From: an uncultured Clostridia bacterium
GTDB lineage: Bacteria > Bacillota > Clostridia > Lachnospirales > CAG-274
Assembly: GCA_944384235.1 (NCBI GenBank)
Contig: CALWSP010000006.1
Span: 124,001 to 188,000, forward strand
DNA length: 64,000 nucleotides
Reading direction: 5' to 3'
Shown: piece after piece, positions 27,227 through 36,559 of the stretch
Layout of the letters: each line of letters starts with the position of its first letter
How positions within the stretch are numbered: position 1 is the stretch's first letter
Translations under genes and position numbers: made by a program
Notes under the pieces: model-generated
Seen by the model: the letters and a program-made list of their open reading frames with translations, nothing else
Databases searched by the model: none
What the model was told of the DNA's origin: nothing

Positions 27227-28260
27227 TCCTTTACCCTCTTTCCTATATCTAAATGACCATATTTTTCAAGCCCTAACAATTTAGCAGGGTTTTCACTTGC
27301 CATTTTTATAGCTTGTTTAAAACCAACAATTTTTGACATATTTTCAATAGCTTTTTCAAGGGTTAAAACACTTCCAGCTAACCTGCCATAACTATCCCTT
27401 GCTGAATTTTCATCTACATAAATGTTCTTTCCACAAAATTCGTATTCTCCCTTGCCAAATCCCATAGCCTCAATTCCATCACTTATTAAAATTATTTTAT
27501 CTTCTTTTAACCTACAAATTATTTCAATTAATTCCCTCGATAAATGAACAAAATCGCATATAACCTCTACATACTTGTCGCTTAAAAGCCCTGCCCCAGC
27601 AATTCCAACGTTTCTGTGGTGTAAAGGTGCCATAGCATTAAAAATATGAGTAAAACTACTTGCTCCTGCCTCTAAAATAGCGTTTGTTTTCTCAAAACTA
27701 GCTCCGCTATGCCCTAAAGAAACATAATCCCCGTTTTTAACAACATACTCACAAAACTCTCTTGCCCCCTCACATTCAGGAGCAATTGTAAACCTAACTT
27801 TTAACTCGCCTACAACGTTTTTAATCTTTTCATAAAGCTTAATGTCGCAACTTCTTATATATTTTTCTTCCATTATTCCCTTGTAGTTGCCACTAATAAA
27901 AGGCCCTTCAATATGCACTCCAACTATTTCCGAATACCTTTTTTCCTTGCTTGCTAAATATATTTCTTTAACATTTGTTAAAATCTTGCTTTCACTTTTA
28001 GCAACAGTTGTTGGCATATACCCACCAACATTTCTTTCCCATAACTTCTTGCTTAAATACTTTATTTCGCTACTAACACTGTTTGTAATGTCAACACCAA
28101 ACCCCCCGTGAATGTGCAAATCTAAAAATAAAGGATATAAGTCAATTTTTTCAGATTTTCCCTTTTCTTTAATTTCAACAATTATACCATCTTCAATTTT
28201 AATGTCACCAGAAACAATTTCATATTCTTTGTTTAAAAAACTTATATCCTTAATTGTCAT
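27223..28260 (-). CDS. nagA: N-acetylglucosamine-6-phosphate deacetylase
   Basis: An amidohydrolase of amino sugar catabolism and wall recycling, 345 aa. DLHIHGGFG near 47 supplies the metal HxH, HIEGPFISG near 118 the metal Glu, SLGHSGAS near 180, FTHIFNAMAPLHHRN near 202 the substrate histidines, and LISDGIEAMG near 259 the catalytic Asp. NagB is not in the window. It precedes the AIR-synthase-like gene in a two-gene unit. GAGGTAGAA lies upstream of the ATG. Confidence 0.93.
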   Translation of the reverse strand: MTIKDISFLNKEYEIVSGDIKIEDGIIVEIKEKGKSEKIDLYPLFLDLHIHGGFGVDITNSVSSEIKYLSKKLWERNVGGYMPTTVAKSESKILTNVKEIYLASKEKRYSEIVGVHIEGPFISGNYKGIMEEKYIRSCDIKLYEKIKNVVGELKVRFTIAPECEGAREFCEYVVKNGDYVSLGHSGASFEKTNAILEAGASSFTHIFNAMAPLHHRNVGIAGAGLLSDKYVEVICDFVHLSRELIEIICRLKEDKIILISDGIEAMGFGKGEYEFCGKNIYVDENSARDSYGRLAGSVLTLEKAIENMSKIVGFKQAIKMASENPAKLLGLEKYGHLDIGKRVKE

Positions 28261-28337
28261 ATTTCTACCTCAAAATACTATTAATATTTAATTATAACAT
28301 TTTTTTATGCTTTTTAAAAGAAATATTTCAATTAAAA

Positions 28338-28358
28338 AAAGGCTTAAAAAAGCCTTTT
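28338..28358 (-). terminator. intrinsic terminator after mnmA
   Basis: aaaggctt (28338-28345), loop aaaa, aagcctttt; the minus strand continues with seven T. It overlaps the mnmA stop codon by two bases. Confidence 0.85.
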
Positions 28359-29415
28359 ATTCAATGTTAGTAATAACTCCGCCACCAATAACGTATTCTT
28401 CGTCATAAAACACAGCAGCTTGTCCAGGTGTAACAGCTCTTTGAGGCTCGTCAAATATAGCCTCAATATACTCTCCCATAGGCCTTAAAACACAAGGAGA
28501 TTTGTCTTGGTTGTATCTTAATTTTCCAAAACATCTAACTTCTTCTTTAATTTCCCCATAACCCATTGGGTTGTAGTCTTTAATAATTACCCTAGTTCTA
28601 AATAAATCGTCGTTGCTGCCAATAACAACTTGGTTTTTCTCCTTGTCTATTCTAGTCACATAGGCAGGAACACCAAGAGCTATCCCAAGTCCTTTTCTCT
28701 GTCCAATAGTATAATTCGTTATCCCACTGTGCCTACCTAAAACATTTCCTTTGCAGTCCACAAAATCACCCTCAAGAATTTTCTCGCTTGAGTTTTCTTT
28801 TATAAACTTGCTGTAATTTCCATCTGGAACAAAACATATATCCTGGCTATCTGGCTTGTTAGCAACTCTCAAACCTATTTTTTCTGCAATTTCTCTTATT
28901 TCAGCCTTTGTATACTTTCCATCTGGCATAAGAGTGTTAGCAAGTTGGTCTTGAGTTAAGTTATATAAAGCATAGCTTTGGTCTTTGTTTCCAGCCATTT
29001 TAATTGTATATCTTCCAGTTAAAGGGTGCTTTGCAATGCTTGCATAATGGCCAGTTGCCATATAATCTGCACCAATCTCCTTTGCCCTATGCATAAGAGC
29101 TTCCCACTTTACATATCTGTTGCAAGCAATACAAGGGTTTGGCGTAGATGCGTTTAAATATTCGCCAACAAAATAGTCAATAACTTTCTCTTTAAACACT
29201 TTTTTAAAGTTGAAAACATAGTGAGGTATGCCAATTTTGTAAGCAACAGCTCTTGCGTCCTCTGCCGCACTTAAACCACAACAGTTGCCCTCGCAGTCCT
29301 CTCCTTCCCACAGTTGCATAGTCACACCAATAACATCATAACCTTGTTCCTTTAAAAGCCAAGCTGCCACAGAGGAATCTACTCCTCCTGACATACCCAC
29401 AACTACCTTAGCCAT
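28357..29415 (-). CDS. mnmA: tRNA-specific 2-thiouridylase
   Basis: MnmA puts sulfur on U34 of Lys, Glu and Gln tRNAs. The 352-aa protein has the PP-loop GMSGGVDSSVAA (7-18), STPNPCIACNRYVKW near 89 with the first catalytic Cys and DSQDICFVPDG near 193 with the second. The downstream position after nifS and nifU supplies the persulfide donor in the same unit, which is the usual clostridial arrangement. A hairpin separates it from nifU. Confidence 0.96.
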   Translation of the reverse strand: MAKVVVGMSGGVDSSVAAWLLKEQGYDVIGVTMQLWEGEDCEGNCCGLSAAEDARAVAYKIGIPHYVFNFKKVFKEKVIDYFVGEYLNASTPNPCIACNRYVKWEALMHRAKEIGADYMATGHYASIAKHPLTGRYTIKMAGNKDQSYALYNLTQDQLANTLMPDGKYTKAEIREIAEKIGLRVANKPDSQDICFVPDGNYSKFIKENSSEKILEGDFVDCKGNVLGRHSGITNYTIGQRKGLGIALGVPAYVTRIDKEKNQVVIGSNDDLFRTRVIIKDYNPMGYGEIKEEVRCFGKLRYNQDKSPCVLRPMGEYIEAIFDEPQRAVTPGQAAVFYDEEYVIGGGVITNIE

Positions 29416-29451
29416 AAAATAAACTCCTTTTACAATCTTTTTTTTACAATC

Positions 29452-29485
29452 AAAATTGTGCTAAGCAAAAACCTAGCACAATTTT
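29452..29485 (-). terminator. hairpin between nifU and mnmA
   Basis: aaaattgtgcta (29452-29463) pairs perfectly with tagcacaatttt (29474-29485) around a 10-nt loop. The minus-strand tail TTTTGATTG is only moderately U-rich, so partial read-through into mnmA is likely. Confidence 0.7.
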
Positions 29486-29496
29486 TTTAAACAAAT

Positions 29497-29937
29497 TTAT
29501 TCTTCTTCAGGTATTTCCTCGTGTTCACCAATATCTTCAACTGGCTTTTCAAGGCCCTCAATAACAATACCATTTTTTTCTGCATAATCCCATAATGCAG
29601 CGTGTAAAGCTTCCTCAGCAAGGCAAGAACAATGCACCTTTACTGGTGGAAGACCATCAAGAGCTTCCATAACAGCCTTGTTAGTAATTTTCATAGCTTC
29701 TTCAATAGTCTTTCCCTTAATTAATTCAGTAGCCATAGAACTAGTTGCAACAGCAGCACCACAGCCAAAAGTCTTAAACTTAGCATCTTCAACAATGCCG
29801 TTTTCAATCTTTAAATAAACTTTCATAATGTCGCCACACTTAGCGTTACCAACTGTACCAACACCACTAGCGTCTTCAATTTCACCCACATTTCTAGGGT
29901 TCATAAAATGGTCCATAACTTTTTCACTATATTGCAT
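29497..29937 (-). CDS. nifU: iron-sulfur cluster assembly scaffold NifU/IscU
   Basis: A 146-aa IscU-type scaffold. The three cluster cysteines are Cys34 (AKCGD, with Asp36), Cys59 (FGCGA) and Cys103 in VHCSC, where Cys105 is an extra one. The C-terminus has an acidic extension rich in Glu (about 133-146). It lies 5 bp after nifS. The nearby mnmA suggests shared use of nifS persulfide for clusters and tRNA thiolation. Confidence 0.95.
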   Translation of the reverse strand: MQYSEKVMDHFMNPRNVGEIEDASGVGTVGNAKCGDIMKVYLKIENGIVEDAKFKTFGCGAAVATSSMATELIKGKTIEEAMKITNKAVMEALDGLPPVKVHCSCLAEEALHAALWDYAEKNGIVIEGLEKPVEDIGEHEEIPEEE

Positions 29938-29942
29938 AATCC

Positions 29943-31121
29943 TTATTCTCCTTTGCTCTTTAAAACTTCCTCATATAAAGGTGACATCATTCTCAATCTT
30001 TCAATAATTGGAGGTAACTCCTTTAAAATATAATCCACCTGTTCTTCTGTGTTAAAATGGCCCATAGAAAATCTAACAGAGCCGTGAGCTTTCTCGTGAG
30101 GTAACCCAATAGCTAAAAGAACGTGTGATGGGTCAAGAGAACCACTTGTGCAAGCACTACCACTTGAAGCAAGTATACCCTTATAATCAAGTAAAAGTAA
30201 AATACCTTCGCCCTCAATATACTCAAAAGAAATGTTAGCATTTCCTGGCAATCTGTTTGTCTTGTGTCCATTTAATCTGGAATATGGAATTTTCTCTAAA
30301 ATGCCATTAATTAATTTATCTCTTAAACTAGTTAATCTAGGAACTTCACTTTCAAGCTCATTAACTGCAAGCTCAATAGCCTTACCCATACCAACAATAG
30401 CTGGAACGTTTTCAGTGCCTGCTCTTTTTCTTCTCTCCTGAGCACCACCGTGTATAAATGGGTTTAACTTAATTCCTTTTCTAACATATAACGCACCTAC
30501 ACCCTTAGGCCCGTTAAACTTATGACCACTCATAGAAAGAAGGTCAATGTTCATTTCCTTAACATCTATATTAATATGCCCAACTGCCTGAACAGCATCT
30601 GTGTGGAATAACACATCGTTTTCTCTTGCAATTTTGCCAATTTCAGCAATAGGCTCAATAGTGCCAATTTCATTGTTGGCAAACATAATTGAAATTAAAA
30701 TTGTATCTTTTCTTATTGCCTTTTTAAGGTCCTCAAGGCTAACTAAACCATCTTCATCAACAGGTAAATATGTCACCTCATAACCCTTAGTTTCAAGGTA
30801 TTCACAAGTATGGAGTACAGCGTGGTGTTCAATAGCAGAAGTTATAATATGCTTTCCCTTGCTTGCATAACTTTCAGCAATGCCTTTAATTGCCCAGTTG
30901 TCAGCTTCTGAACCACTGCCAGTAAAATAAATTTCGTTCACGCCCGCATTAATAGCTTTTGCAACCTGCTCTCTAGCGTTTTCAATAGCATTTTTATTTT
31001 TTTGAGCTATTTTGTAAACACTTGAAGGGTTACCAAAACTTTCAGTAAAATATGGTAACATCTCCTCTAAAACCTCTGGTCTAACAGCAGTTGTTGCTGC
31101 ATTATCAAAATAACACTCCAT
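29943..31121 (-). CDS. nifS: cysteine desulfurase NifS/IscS
   Basis: A PLP enzyme that takes sulfur from cysteine for cluster assembly and tRNA thiolation. 392 aa. The PLP lysine is Lys201 ([10 protein letters not shown]), His100 lies in AIEHHAV, and the mobile-loop catalytic Cys is Cys324 ([17 protein letters not shown]), the group I IscS/NifS type. It lies 6 bp after the Rrf2 regulator and is co-transcribed with nifU. Confidence 0.96.
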   Translation of the reverse strand: MECYFDNAATTAVRPEVLEEMLPYFTESFGNPSSVYKIAQKNKNAIENAREQVAKAINAGVNEIYFTGSGSEADNWAIKGIAESYASKGKHIITSAIEHHAVLHTCEYLETKGYEVTYLPVDEDGLVSLEDLKKAIRKDTILISIMFANNEIGTIEPIAEIGKIARENDVLFHTDAVQAVGHINIDVKEMNIDLLSMSGHKFNGPKGVGALYVRKGIKLNPFIHGGAQERRKRAGTENVPAIVGMGKAIELAVNELESEVPRLTSLRDKLINGILEKIPYSRLNGHKTNRLPGNANISFEYIEGEGILLLLDYKGILASSGSACTSGSLDPSHVLLAIGLPHEKAHGSVRFSMGHFNTEEQVDYILKELPPIIERLRMMSPLYEEVLKSKGE

Positions 31122-31127
31122 TTAAAT

Positions 31128-31544
31128 TCAACTCCTTTTTATTAATTCAGACAAATTTATACCATCTGCTGCACTTTTAACACTATTACTTAACCTAGCC
31201 CAAACATCTCTAGTTGTGCAACAGCTACAATCACTTAAACCACATTTTTGATTACCCGATAGACATTCAACCAAATCCATTGACCCCTCAACAGCCCTAA
31301 GAACATCTCCTACTGAAATATCATCTGCACTTTTAGCTAAAATATAACCACCATTTGCACCTCTAGTGCTTTTAACAAGCCCAGCCTTTTTTAAAGGTGC
31401 AATAATTTGCTCAAGATAACACTCACTTAAATTTGTTCTTTCTGCAATTGATTTAAGGGAAACACAGCTCTTGTTGCTGCCATTAGTTGCAATATCCACC
31501 ATAGCCTTTAATCCATATCTACCTCTTGTGGATATTTTCATCAT
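31128..31544 (-). CDS. iscR: IscR-like Rrf2 regulator of the Isc operon
   Basis: A 138-aa Rrf2 protein with an N-terminal winged helix (MKISTRGRYGLKAMVDIA; LSECYLEQIIAPLKKAGLV) and a wing ending in STRGANGGY. Cys94, Cys101 and Cys106-109 (CLSGNQKCGLSDCSCC) match the iron-sulfur-binding region of IscR-type sensors. As first gene of iscR-nifS-nifU-mnmA it should autoregulate the operon according to cluster supply. A promoter and a dyad lie just upstream. Confidence 0.9.
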   Translation of the reverse strand: MMKISTRGRYGLKAMVDIATNGSNKSCVSLKSIAERTNLSECYLEQIIAPLKKAGLVKSTRGANGGYILAKSADDISVGDVLRAVEGSMDLVECLSGNQKCGLSDCSCCTTRDVWARLSNSVKSAADGINLSELIKRS

Positions 31545-31564
31545 ATCACCTGCCTATTATATTT

Positions 31565-31581
31565 CCGAGTAATTTCATCGG
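31565..31581. promoter_or_regulatory. candidate IscR operator
   Basis: Inverted CCGA / TCGG with a 9-bp spacer lies at the transcription start predicted by the promoter at 31589-31617. Confidence 0.5.
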
Positions 31582-31588
31582 TATTAAT

Positions 31589-31617
31589 ATACTACCACTT
31601 TAACCCATTAATGTCAA
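31589..31617 (-). promoter_or_regulatory. sigma-A promoter of the iscR-nifS-nifU-mnmA operon
   Basis: On the minus strand TTGACA (31612-31617), 17 bp, TAGTAT (31589-31594). Confidence 0.8.
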
Positions 31618-31643
31618 GTATTTTACTAGGAATTATTATAAAA

Positions 31644-31670
31644 AAAATCAGGGCTTTCACCACTGATTTT
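31644..31670 (-). terminator. terminator of the surface polysaccharide operon
   Basis: aaaatcag (31644-31651) pairs with ctgatttt (31663-31670), with further GG/CC pairing inside; the minus strand ends in a run of T. It closes the long operon that begins at 44653. Confidence 0.78.
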
Positions 31671-31713
31671 TAATACTTAAACTTAATAAAATAAACTTTG
31701 TCTTTTAGTTAAT

Positions 31714-32445
31714 TTATTTTCCAAAAATTTTGGTTCTAATAACAACTAACATAAATAAAGGTAGTTGTAACATTCTAACAAATCTTGATGGCTGTTTAAT
31801 TAACCTGTAAAACCATTCAAGGTTGTTTTTAACAAAAAACTCAGGAGCTCTTTTAACGTTGCCACTCCAGCCATCTAAGCTTCCACCAACGCCAACAGCC
31901 ACTTTAACATTAAGGTCGTTAATATGCTCATAAATCCATTTTTCTTGTTTAGGAAAACCTATTCCAACAAGTAATAAATCTGGCTTTTTCTCGTTAATTT
32001 CTTCAATAATTTCTTTTTCTTTTTTTTCGTCAAAATAGCCGTCAGCACAGCCCACAACCTTTAAGCCTTTAAATTGTTTCTCAATAGCTTCTTTAGCCTT
32101 TTCAGCCACACCAGGAGCACTGCCAAAAAAGAAAACAGTCTTGCCCTTGTCTTTCATTTTGTCAAAAGCTCCAAGTAACATATCATAACCTGCTACTCTT
32201 TCTTTAATTTTAACATCTGTAAACTTTGAGCCGTATATAATTCCAATTCCGTCAGGCACGTTCATAGAGCTAGAATTTAAAATTTTCATAAACTCATCGT
32301 TTTTTCTGGCCTCCATCACCATTTCAGGGTTAGGCGTAAAAACCATATTTTTGCTATCTTCGTCCAAATAACCTAAAAGCCTGTCAACAGCTCCGCTAGG
32401 AGAAATGTTTGTAAACTTAACTCCTAAAATATTACATTCTTTCAT
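31714..32445 (-). CDS. WecG/TagA/CpsF family glycosyltransferase
   Basis: A 243-aa GT26 enzyme, by family N-acetylmannosamine (or related) transferase acting on a polyprenyl-linked primer. NPEMVMEARK near 40, NVPDGIGIIYGSK near 62, VFFFGSAPGVAEKAKE near 104 and LLVGIGFPKQEKWIYEH near 158 are typical. The UDP-ManNAc dehydrogenase-type gene and CsaB in the same operon suggest a wall polymer containing ManNAc-derived sugar. Last gene of the operon. Confidence 0.9.
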   Translation of the reverse strand: MKECNILGVKFTNISPSGAVDRLLGYLDEDSKNMVFTPNPEMVMEARKNDEFMKILNSSSMNVPDGIGIIYGSKFTDVKIKERVAGYDMLLGAFDKMKDKGKTVFFFGSAPGVAEKAKEAIEKQFKGLKVVGCADGYFDEKKEKEIIEEINEKKPDLLLVGIGFPKQEKWIYEHINDLNVKVAVGVGGSLDGWSGNVKRAPEFFVKNNLEWFYRLIKQPSRFVRMLQLPLFMLVVIRTKIFGK

Positions 32446-32454
32446 AAACTACCT

Positions 32455-32922
32455 CTATTTTATATTATAGCTACCCTTAACTAAAAACCAAGCAGCTTCT
32501 GTAACTTTAAACCCTCTACCATCGTTTCTAGATATAATATTTAAATGGTTTAAAGTAGCCTTGTGTCCATTGTAAAGAGTATGCCCAGTTGTAACATCTG
32601 CAATGCCTTCTTTGCCACTAATAACAACATCAGCCTTTCCAGCTCTTAAAATAATTTCTGTTCCCTCGCCACCAATAATAGTCTTTCCAACTGGAACACT
32701 AACTGGTGTAAACTTGTCGCCACTTACAACAGTGCTAGACCCAGAATTTGAGCTGCCACCACCACTATTAATCTTTTCAAGCAATTGGTCAAATTTATCA
32801 TCTACATAACTTTTAGAAACAAGCGGGTCGGCTTCAGAACCTGCATCTGCACCATAAACACTACCCATAATCATAACAACACTAGCCAACACACTTATAA
32901 AACCAACCAAAAATTTTTTCAT
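32455..32922 (-). CDS. small secreted protein of unknown function
   Basis: 155 aa. A clear signal peptide (MKKFLVGFISVLASVVMIMG, cleavage near VYGADA) is followed by PLVSKSYVDDKFDQLLEKI, a short predicted coiled coil, a Gly/Ser linker (SGGGSSNSGSS), and a beta-rich C-terminal region with GKTIIGGEGTEIILRAGKADVVI. I do not recognise a named family. It overlaps the csaB stop by 4 bp and lies between csaB and the TagA-like gene, so a role at the cell surface with the polymer is plausible. No SLH motif is seen. Confidence 0.8.
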   Translation of the reverse strand: MKKFLVGFISVLASVVMIMGSVYGADAGSEADPLVSKSYVDDKFDQLLEKINSGGGSSNSGSSTVVSGDKFTPVSVPVGKTIIGGEGTEIILRAGKADVVISGKEGIADVTTGHTLYNGHKATLNHLNIISRNDGRGFKVTEAAWFLVKGSYNIK

Positions 32923-34055
32923 TTTCTTTTTCTCTCCTTTTCTTTTCTAGTAACCTCAAATAATTTAGCAAGTAAAGCGTCGTTTTCTTCAGCTTTGCTT
33001 GTCATAATATCTGCCTTTTCTTTCAAAATTTCCTTGTATTTATCCATATTTTCAAATAAATCTAAGGTAGTTGAAGTAATTTTGTCACTATCAAGTTTTT
33101 CAGTTCTAACATCTCCACCCTCTGGCATATTTAACTCGTTTAAATAAAACTCAATTTTAGGGTCGTATATAATACCAACCATAGGCTTGTTTTTAACAGC
33201 AGCAAAAATTAAAGTGTGAAGCCTCATACTAAGCATAACATCAACCCTGCCAACTATTCCAAGCATTTCAGATGGAGTATATCTATTTTTCAAAATGTAT
33301 GACTTATTTTTCATCATCGATGCAATTTTTTTAGATATTGCAATGTCGCTTGGATATTGCATCGGTATAAATATAATTTCTTTTCCTGTGTCTGCTATGT
33401 TGTCACAAGCCTTAGCTATTTTAGAAATAAAATCATCTCCATACCTAGCCTTAGCCCATTCTCTAACAGACACACCAACTCTTTTGTTCCCTCTTTCAAT
33501 AAAACCCTCGTTTTTAAGAATCTGCTCTGCATCTTCGTCACTAATGCTAGATAGCTTAAAAGCAGCATCAGCAGTAACAGTAACATTTGGGTTGCTAACC
33601 CCAAGGCTTCTTAAATCAGAGGCAGAAAGCTTTTCTCTTAAAGTTATAACATCAACAGTATTAATAACAATTCTAACAAGCATTTGGTTAAACTTTCCTG
33701 TCACAGGGCCAATACCGTTTGCATATAACATAACCTTTTTTCCAAACAATTTTGCAACTTTAATTATACTAAGATAATATATTAAAGACCTTGTACTAGT
33801 TCCATTTTGCAAAAGAGTTCCGCCACCACTCAGGATAATGTCACTATTTTTAATAGCAGAAATTACCTGAATTACATTAAATCTCTTAACTGACTTTATA
33901 TTATATTCATTTTTAGTAAACTCAGGATTATGACTAAGAGCAGTAATATCCACATCACTTGCTAGACTTTTAATGTTAGTAGTCATAGCCTTTAAAATCG
34001 CCTCATCACCGCAATTTCCAAAGCCGTGATAACCTGCTATTAATAAATTAATCAT
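32919..34055 (-). CDS. csaB: polysaccharide pyruvyl transferase CsaB
   Basis: CsaB adds ketal-linked pyruvate to the secondary wall polymer, making the ligand for SLH domains of S-layer and exoenzyme proteins. 378 aa. GYHGFGNCGDEAIL (8-21), LSGGGTLLQNGTS near 95, and the C-terminal VMLSMRLHTLIFA near 292 are CsaB/WcaK marks. GGAGGTAATGTT precedes the ATG. Its presence implies that SLH proteins are made; a protein with SLH-like segments is encoded at 46444-48501. Confidence 0.92.
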   Translation of the reverse strand: MINLLIAGYHGFGNCGDEAILKAMTTNIKSLASDVDITALSHNPEFTKNEYNIKSVKRFNVIQVISAIKNSDIILSGGGTLLQNGTSTRSLIYYLSIIKVAKLFGKKVMLYANGIGPVTGKFNQMLVRIVINTVDVITLREKLSASDLRSLGVSNPNVTVTADAAFKLSSISDEDAEQILKNEGFIERGNKRVGVSVREWAKARYGDDFISKIAKACDNIADTGKEIIFIPMQYPSDIAISKKIASMMKNKSYILKNRYTPSEMLGIVGRVDVMLSMRLHTLIFAAVKNKPMVGIIYDPKIEFYLNELNMPEGGDVRTEKLDSDKITSTTLDLFENMDKYKEILKEKADIMTSKAEENDALLAKLFEVTRKEKERKRK

Positions 34056-34067
34056 AACATTACCTCC

Positions 34068-34090
34068 TTAACCAGCTAAAAACTGGTTAA
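34068..34090 (-). other. hairpin in the ligase-csaB junction
   Basis: ttaaccag (34068-34075) pairs with ctggttaa (34083-34090) over a 7-nt loop. It overlaps the stop codon of the upstream gene and lies just before the csaB ribosome binding site. There is no U-tract, so it is more likely an mRNA processing or stability element than a terminator. Confidence 0.5.
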
Positions 34091-35466
34091 TCTCCAAACT
34101 GACTTAATTTTTTGTATTCATAATACCAAATGTTCATAACAACAGCAACAAATAGCCAAAATAGGCTTGTCATCATAGGTATCTCAAAAATGTTCTCCAC
34201 AAAATTATGAGCAATAACACCACAAAGACCAGCCATAATGCCAGCAATTAATTCCTTTGAAACCTTGCTAGTTGATATTTTCATAGTTCTAAAACCGTTT
34301 GCAACAACACTATACATTAAAATTGCAAAGGAACTAAAACCAACAATTCCTGATTCAACAGCAGTTTTAAGCATATAATTATCCATATAAAATGTTTTAA
34401 CCATTTTAGCATCTACCATTGTAGTTAAATCGTGGTTCATAGCCACAGCTCCACCAAAATGTCCTAGCCCCACTCCAAAAACAAGGTTGTTTGATAATAT
34501 CTTAAAACCTGTTATCCATCTAACAAGACGACCACCTTTAAGAGATGATTCTATATACTCAGGGCTTAACATATAACTTATTCTGTTTCCAACACTAGGA
34601 ACAGCCACAAATAAAACTAAAGCAAGCACTACACAAGGTATAATAAGCCTTTTGTCCTTAATTAAAACATATATACCAATAGCAAGTGCAAAGCCAATCC
34701 AAGCACCTCTTGAAGATGTAAATATAAGGCTTGCAACCATACATAATGCTATAAATATAAATAAAAGTTTTCCCTTAATATTTTTGTTTATAACTGCAAG
34801 AGATATAGCCATAGGCGATGCTAAAGTTAATAAAGAACCAAAAAGGTTAGGGCTTGTAAAAATAGAAAACACCCTTGTTCTAACTCCAGCTTCCTTTTGG
34901 TCCACCCACCCAGCAGGCATCTCAACTCCAATTATATACTGATATATACCGTGTAAAGCAAGTAAAGCAACAACAATAACAAAAAATGTTGTAATACCTT
35001 TAGCACTTTTTTCGCCCCTAAGAATTTGAAGCACAACAAAATACCAAAGCATATACTGAACAATAGCTCTAAAACCTTCTAATGCTATGCTAAAATCCAT
35101 AGAGTTAATTATAAGGCAAATTAACATAACACTAATAAAAAGAAATAAAGGTATATCCATTGGCGATGTTTTAAACCCATCATCATCTCTGTTTTTTATC
35201 CATTTAAAACCCCAGAGCATTATTAAAGCAATAAGGAACATTTCGTCCCAAACACTTCCTAAAAAGTCGCTAAAATTTCTAATCAAAACATCAACAACAC
35301 CATATGCTGCTAAAATAAAAATTGCCACATCATACTTTAGTAAAACTACACTTGTTCCAATTAAAACTGCAATAAGCCCAAGTAAAGCAACTGGCCCTAA
35401 TATACCAAAAAATATACCTGCTATAATTCCAGTTAATATCAGTAAAATTGTATTTTTATTACTCAA
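34087..35466 (-). CDS. O-antigen ligase / polymerase family membrane protein
   Basis: 459 aa with about 11-12 hydrophobic helices. A long extracytoplasmic loop contains the RxxGxxxxPN-type sequence (RTRVFSIFTSPNLFGSLL near 190) and the SSRGAWIGFALAI segment near 250, both typical of the Wzy/WaaL-like O-antigen ligase superfamily. GVGLGHFGG near 336 is also common in that family. It probably polymerises or transfers lipid-linked polysaccharide outside the membrane. Operon member. Confidence 0.88.
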   Translation of the reverse strand: MSNKNTILLILTGIIAGIFFGILGPVALLGLIAVLIGTSVVLLKYDVAIFILAAYGVVDVLIRNFSDFLGSVWDEMFLIALIMLWGFKWIKNRDDDGFKTSPMDIPLFLFISVMLICLIINSMDFSIALEGFRAIVQYMLWYFVVLQILRGEKSAKGITTFFVIVVALLALHGIYQYIIGVEMPAGWVDQKEAGVRTRVFSIFTSPNLFGSLLTLASPMAISLAVINKNIKGKLLFIFIALCMVASLIFTSSRGAWIGFALAIGIYVLIKDKRLIIPCVVLALVLFVAVPSVGNRISYMLSPEYIESSLKGGRLVRWITGFKILSNNLVFGVGLGHFGGAVAMNHDLTTMVDAKMVKTFYMDNYMLKTAVESGIVGFSSFAILMYSVVANGFRTMKISTSKVSKELIAGIMAGLCGVIAHNFVENIFEIPMMTSLFWLFVAVVMNIWYYEYKKLSQFGD

Positions 35467-35477
35467 AAAATCACCAA

Positions 35478-36026
35478 CTATCTGATTAATTCAATAAATT
35501 TTCTAAAAACTAAAACAAACTTACTATCCTCTAAATTAACAAAAGATAAAATAATAAGCACAACACCTAAGACAAGCATAAATAAAGCCACAATTAAACT
35601 AAAAATAGAAGATATATTAAGAAAAATAATAGCTAAAAAATTTCCTATCGAAAGACTAGTTGAAAAAACACCTAAAACAAAAAGCTTGTCCTCACACCCA
35701 GATTTAAAAAATTTCTCAACACCCTTTTTAATAAGAGAGCCAGATAAAATCGCTCCCAAAAATTTGTTTAAAAACCCACAAAATCTATCAATTAAACCAA
35801 CAAAAAACATAATTATTTTGTAAATAAAACTGTTTCTGTAAAAAGGTCTTTTGTTAGCATAGCTTTGGATTTTTTTGTAAAACACACTTTGGCAATATAT
35901 GTTAGAAATTTTTCCTAAATTAATTTTTAACCTACTATTTTCATAAGATATTTCAAAAGCCTTTACAATGTTTAATAAAACTTCAATAACCTTGCTTCCC
36001 TTAAATACATTTAATAAGCTATTCAT
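35478..36026 (-). CDS. membrane protein of unknown function
   Basis: About 182 aa. A soluble N-terminal half contains many Lys/Tyr residues, IYCQSVFYKKIQSYANKRPF near 41, then several hydrophobic helices (about 72-95 and two near 115-165). I do not recognise a family. The start at 36026 (MNSLLNVF) follows AGGAGATGACCTA; an upstream in-frame codon at 36053 abuts the DUF4330 stop. Its place directly before the ligase suggests a helper role in polymer assembly. Confidence 0.72.
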   Translation of the reverse strand: MNSLLNVFKGSKVIEVLLNIVKAFEISYENSRLKINLGKISNIYCQSVFYKKIQSYANKRPFYRNSFIYKIIMFFVGLIDRFCGFLNKFLGAILSGSLIKKGVEKFFKSGCEDKLFVLGVFSTSLSIGNFLAIIFLNISSIFSLIVALFMLVLGVVLIILSFVNLEDSKFVLVFRKFIELIR

Positions 36027-36052
36027 TAGGTCATCTCCTTTTATCAAAAGCA

Positions 36053-36559
36053 TTATTCACTTTTAAACTCAATGCCTCTAACTCTAGCATTTGCCTCAAC
36101 AGTTTGAGTTTTAATTATGTAATTAAAACCAACTCTTGCCTCTTGTCCACCAACTTTTAATGTAATGTTAGATGGGTTTACTTTTTCCTTAATAGTAACA
36201 GTAACATCTTTCCATAATGGGTGTTCGCTGTAAACAGCCTTACCCTCAGTGTTCACACCAACATAAGCTGCTGGAGCAACCTTCACATCAACAATTTCAG
36301 CGTCTGTGTACTTGCCACCAACAACAATGTGGTCGCCAATATTTAAAGATTGAGCAACTTCAGGAACTTGTAAACTAGCAAAAGCTGTCACATAACAATA
36401 CTCATCTTCAACAGTTGGGTTAAGTCCATTGGCATTTAACTTAGAAGATGTAAATCTAACAACTACTGTAGCAACTAATGCAATAATAACTAAAACAACA
36501 AGTAAATCAACAACATTTAACTTGCCAAAAATTCTACCTTTTTCATCAATAAGTTTCAT
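36053..36559 (-). CDS. DUF4330 domain protein, membrane-anchored
   Basis: 168 aa. MKLIDEKGRIFGKLNVVDLLVVLVIIALVATVVVRF (split as cytoplasmic lead about 1-15 and one membrane helix 16-36) is the DUF4330 start, followed by an extracytoplasmic beta-rich domain with GDHIVVGGKYTDAEIVDV. The function is unknown. The family is regularly found in clostridial polysaccharide loci. It begins one base before the end of the upstream glycosyltransferase intergenic boundary (gene ends abut at 36559/36560). Confidence 0.85.
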   Translation of the reverse strand: MKLIDEKGRIFGKLNVVDLLVVLVIIALVATVVVRFTSSKLNANGLNPTVEDEYCYVTAFASLQVPEVAQSLNIGDHIVVGGKYTDAEIVDVKVAPAAYVGVNTEGKAVYSEHPLWKDVTVTIKEKVNPSNITLKVGGQEARVGFNYIIKTQTVEANARVRGIEFKSE

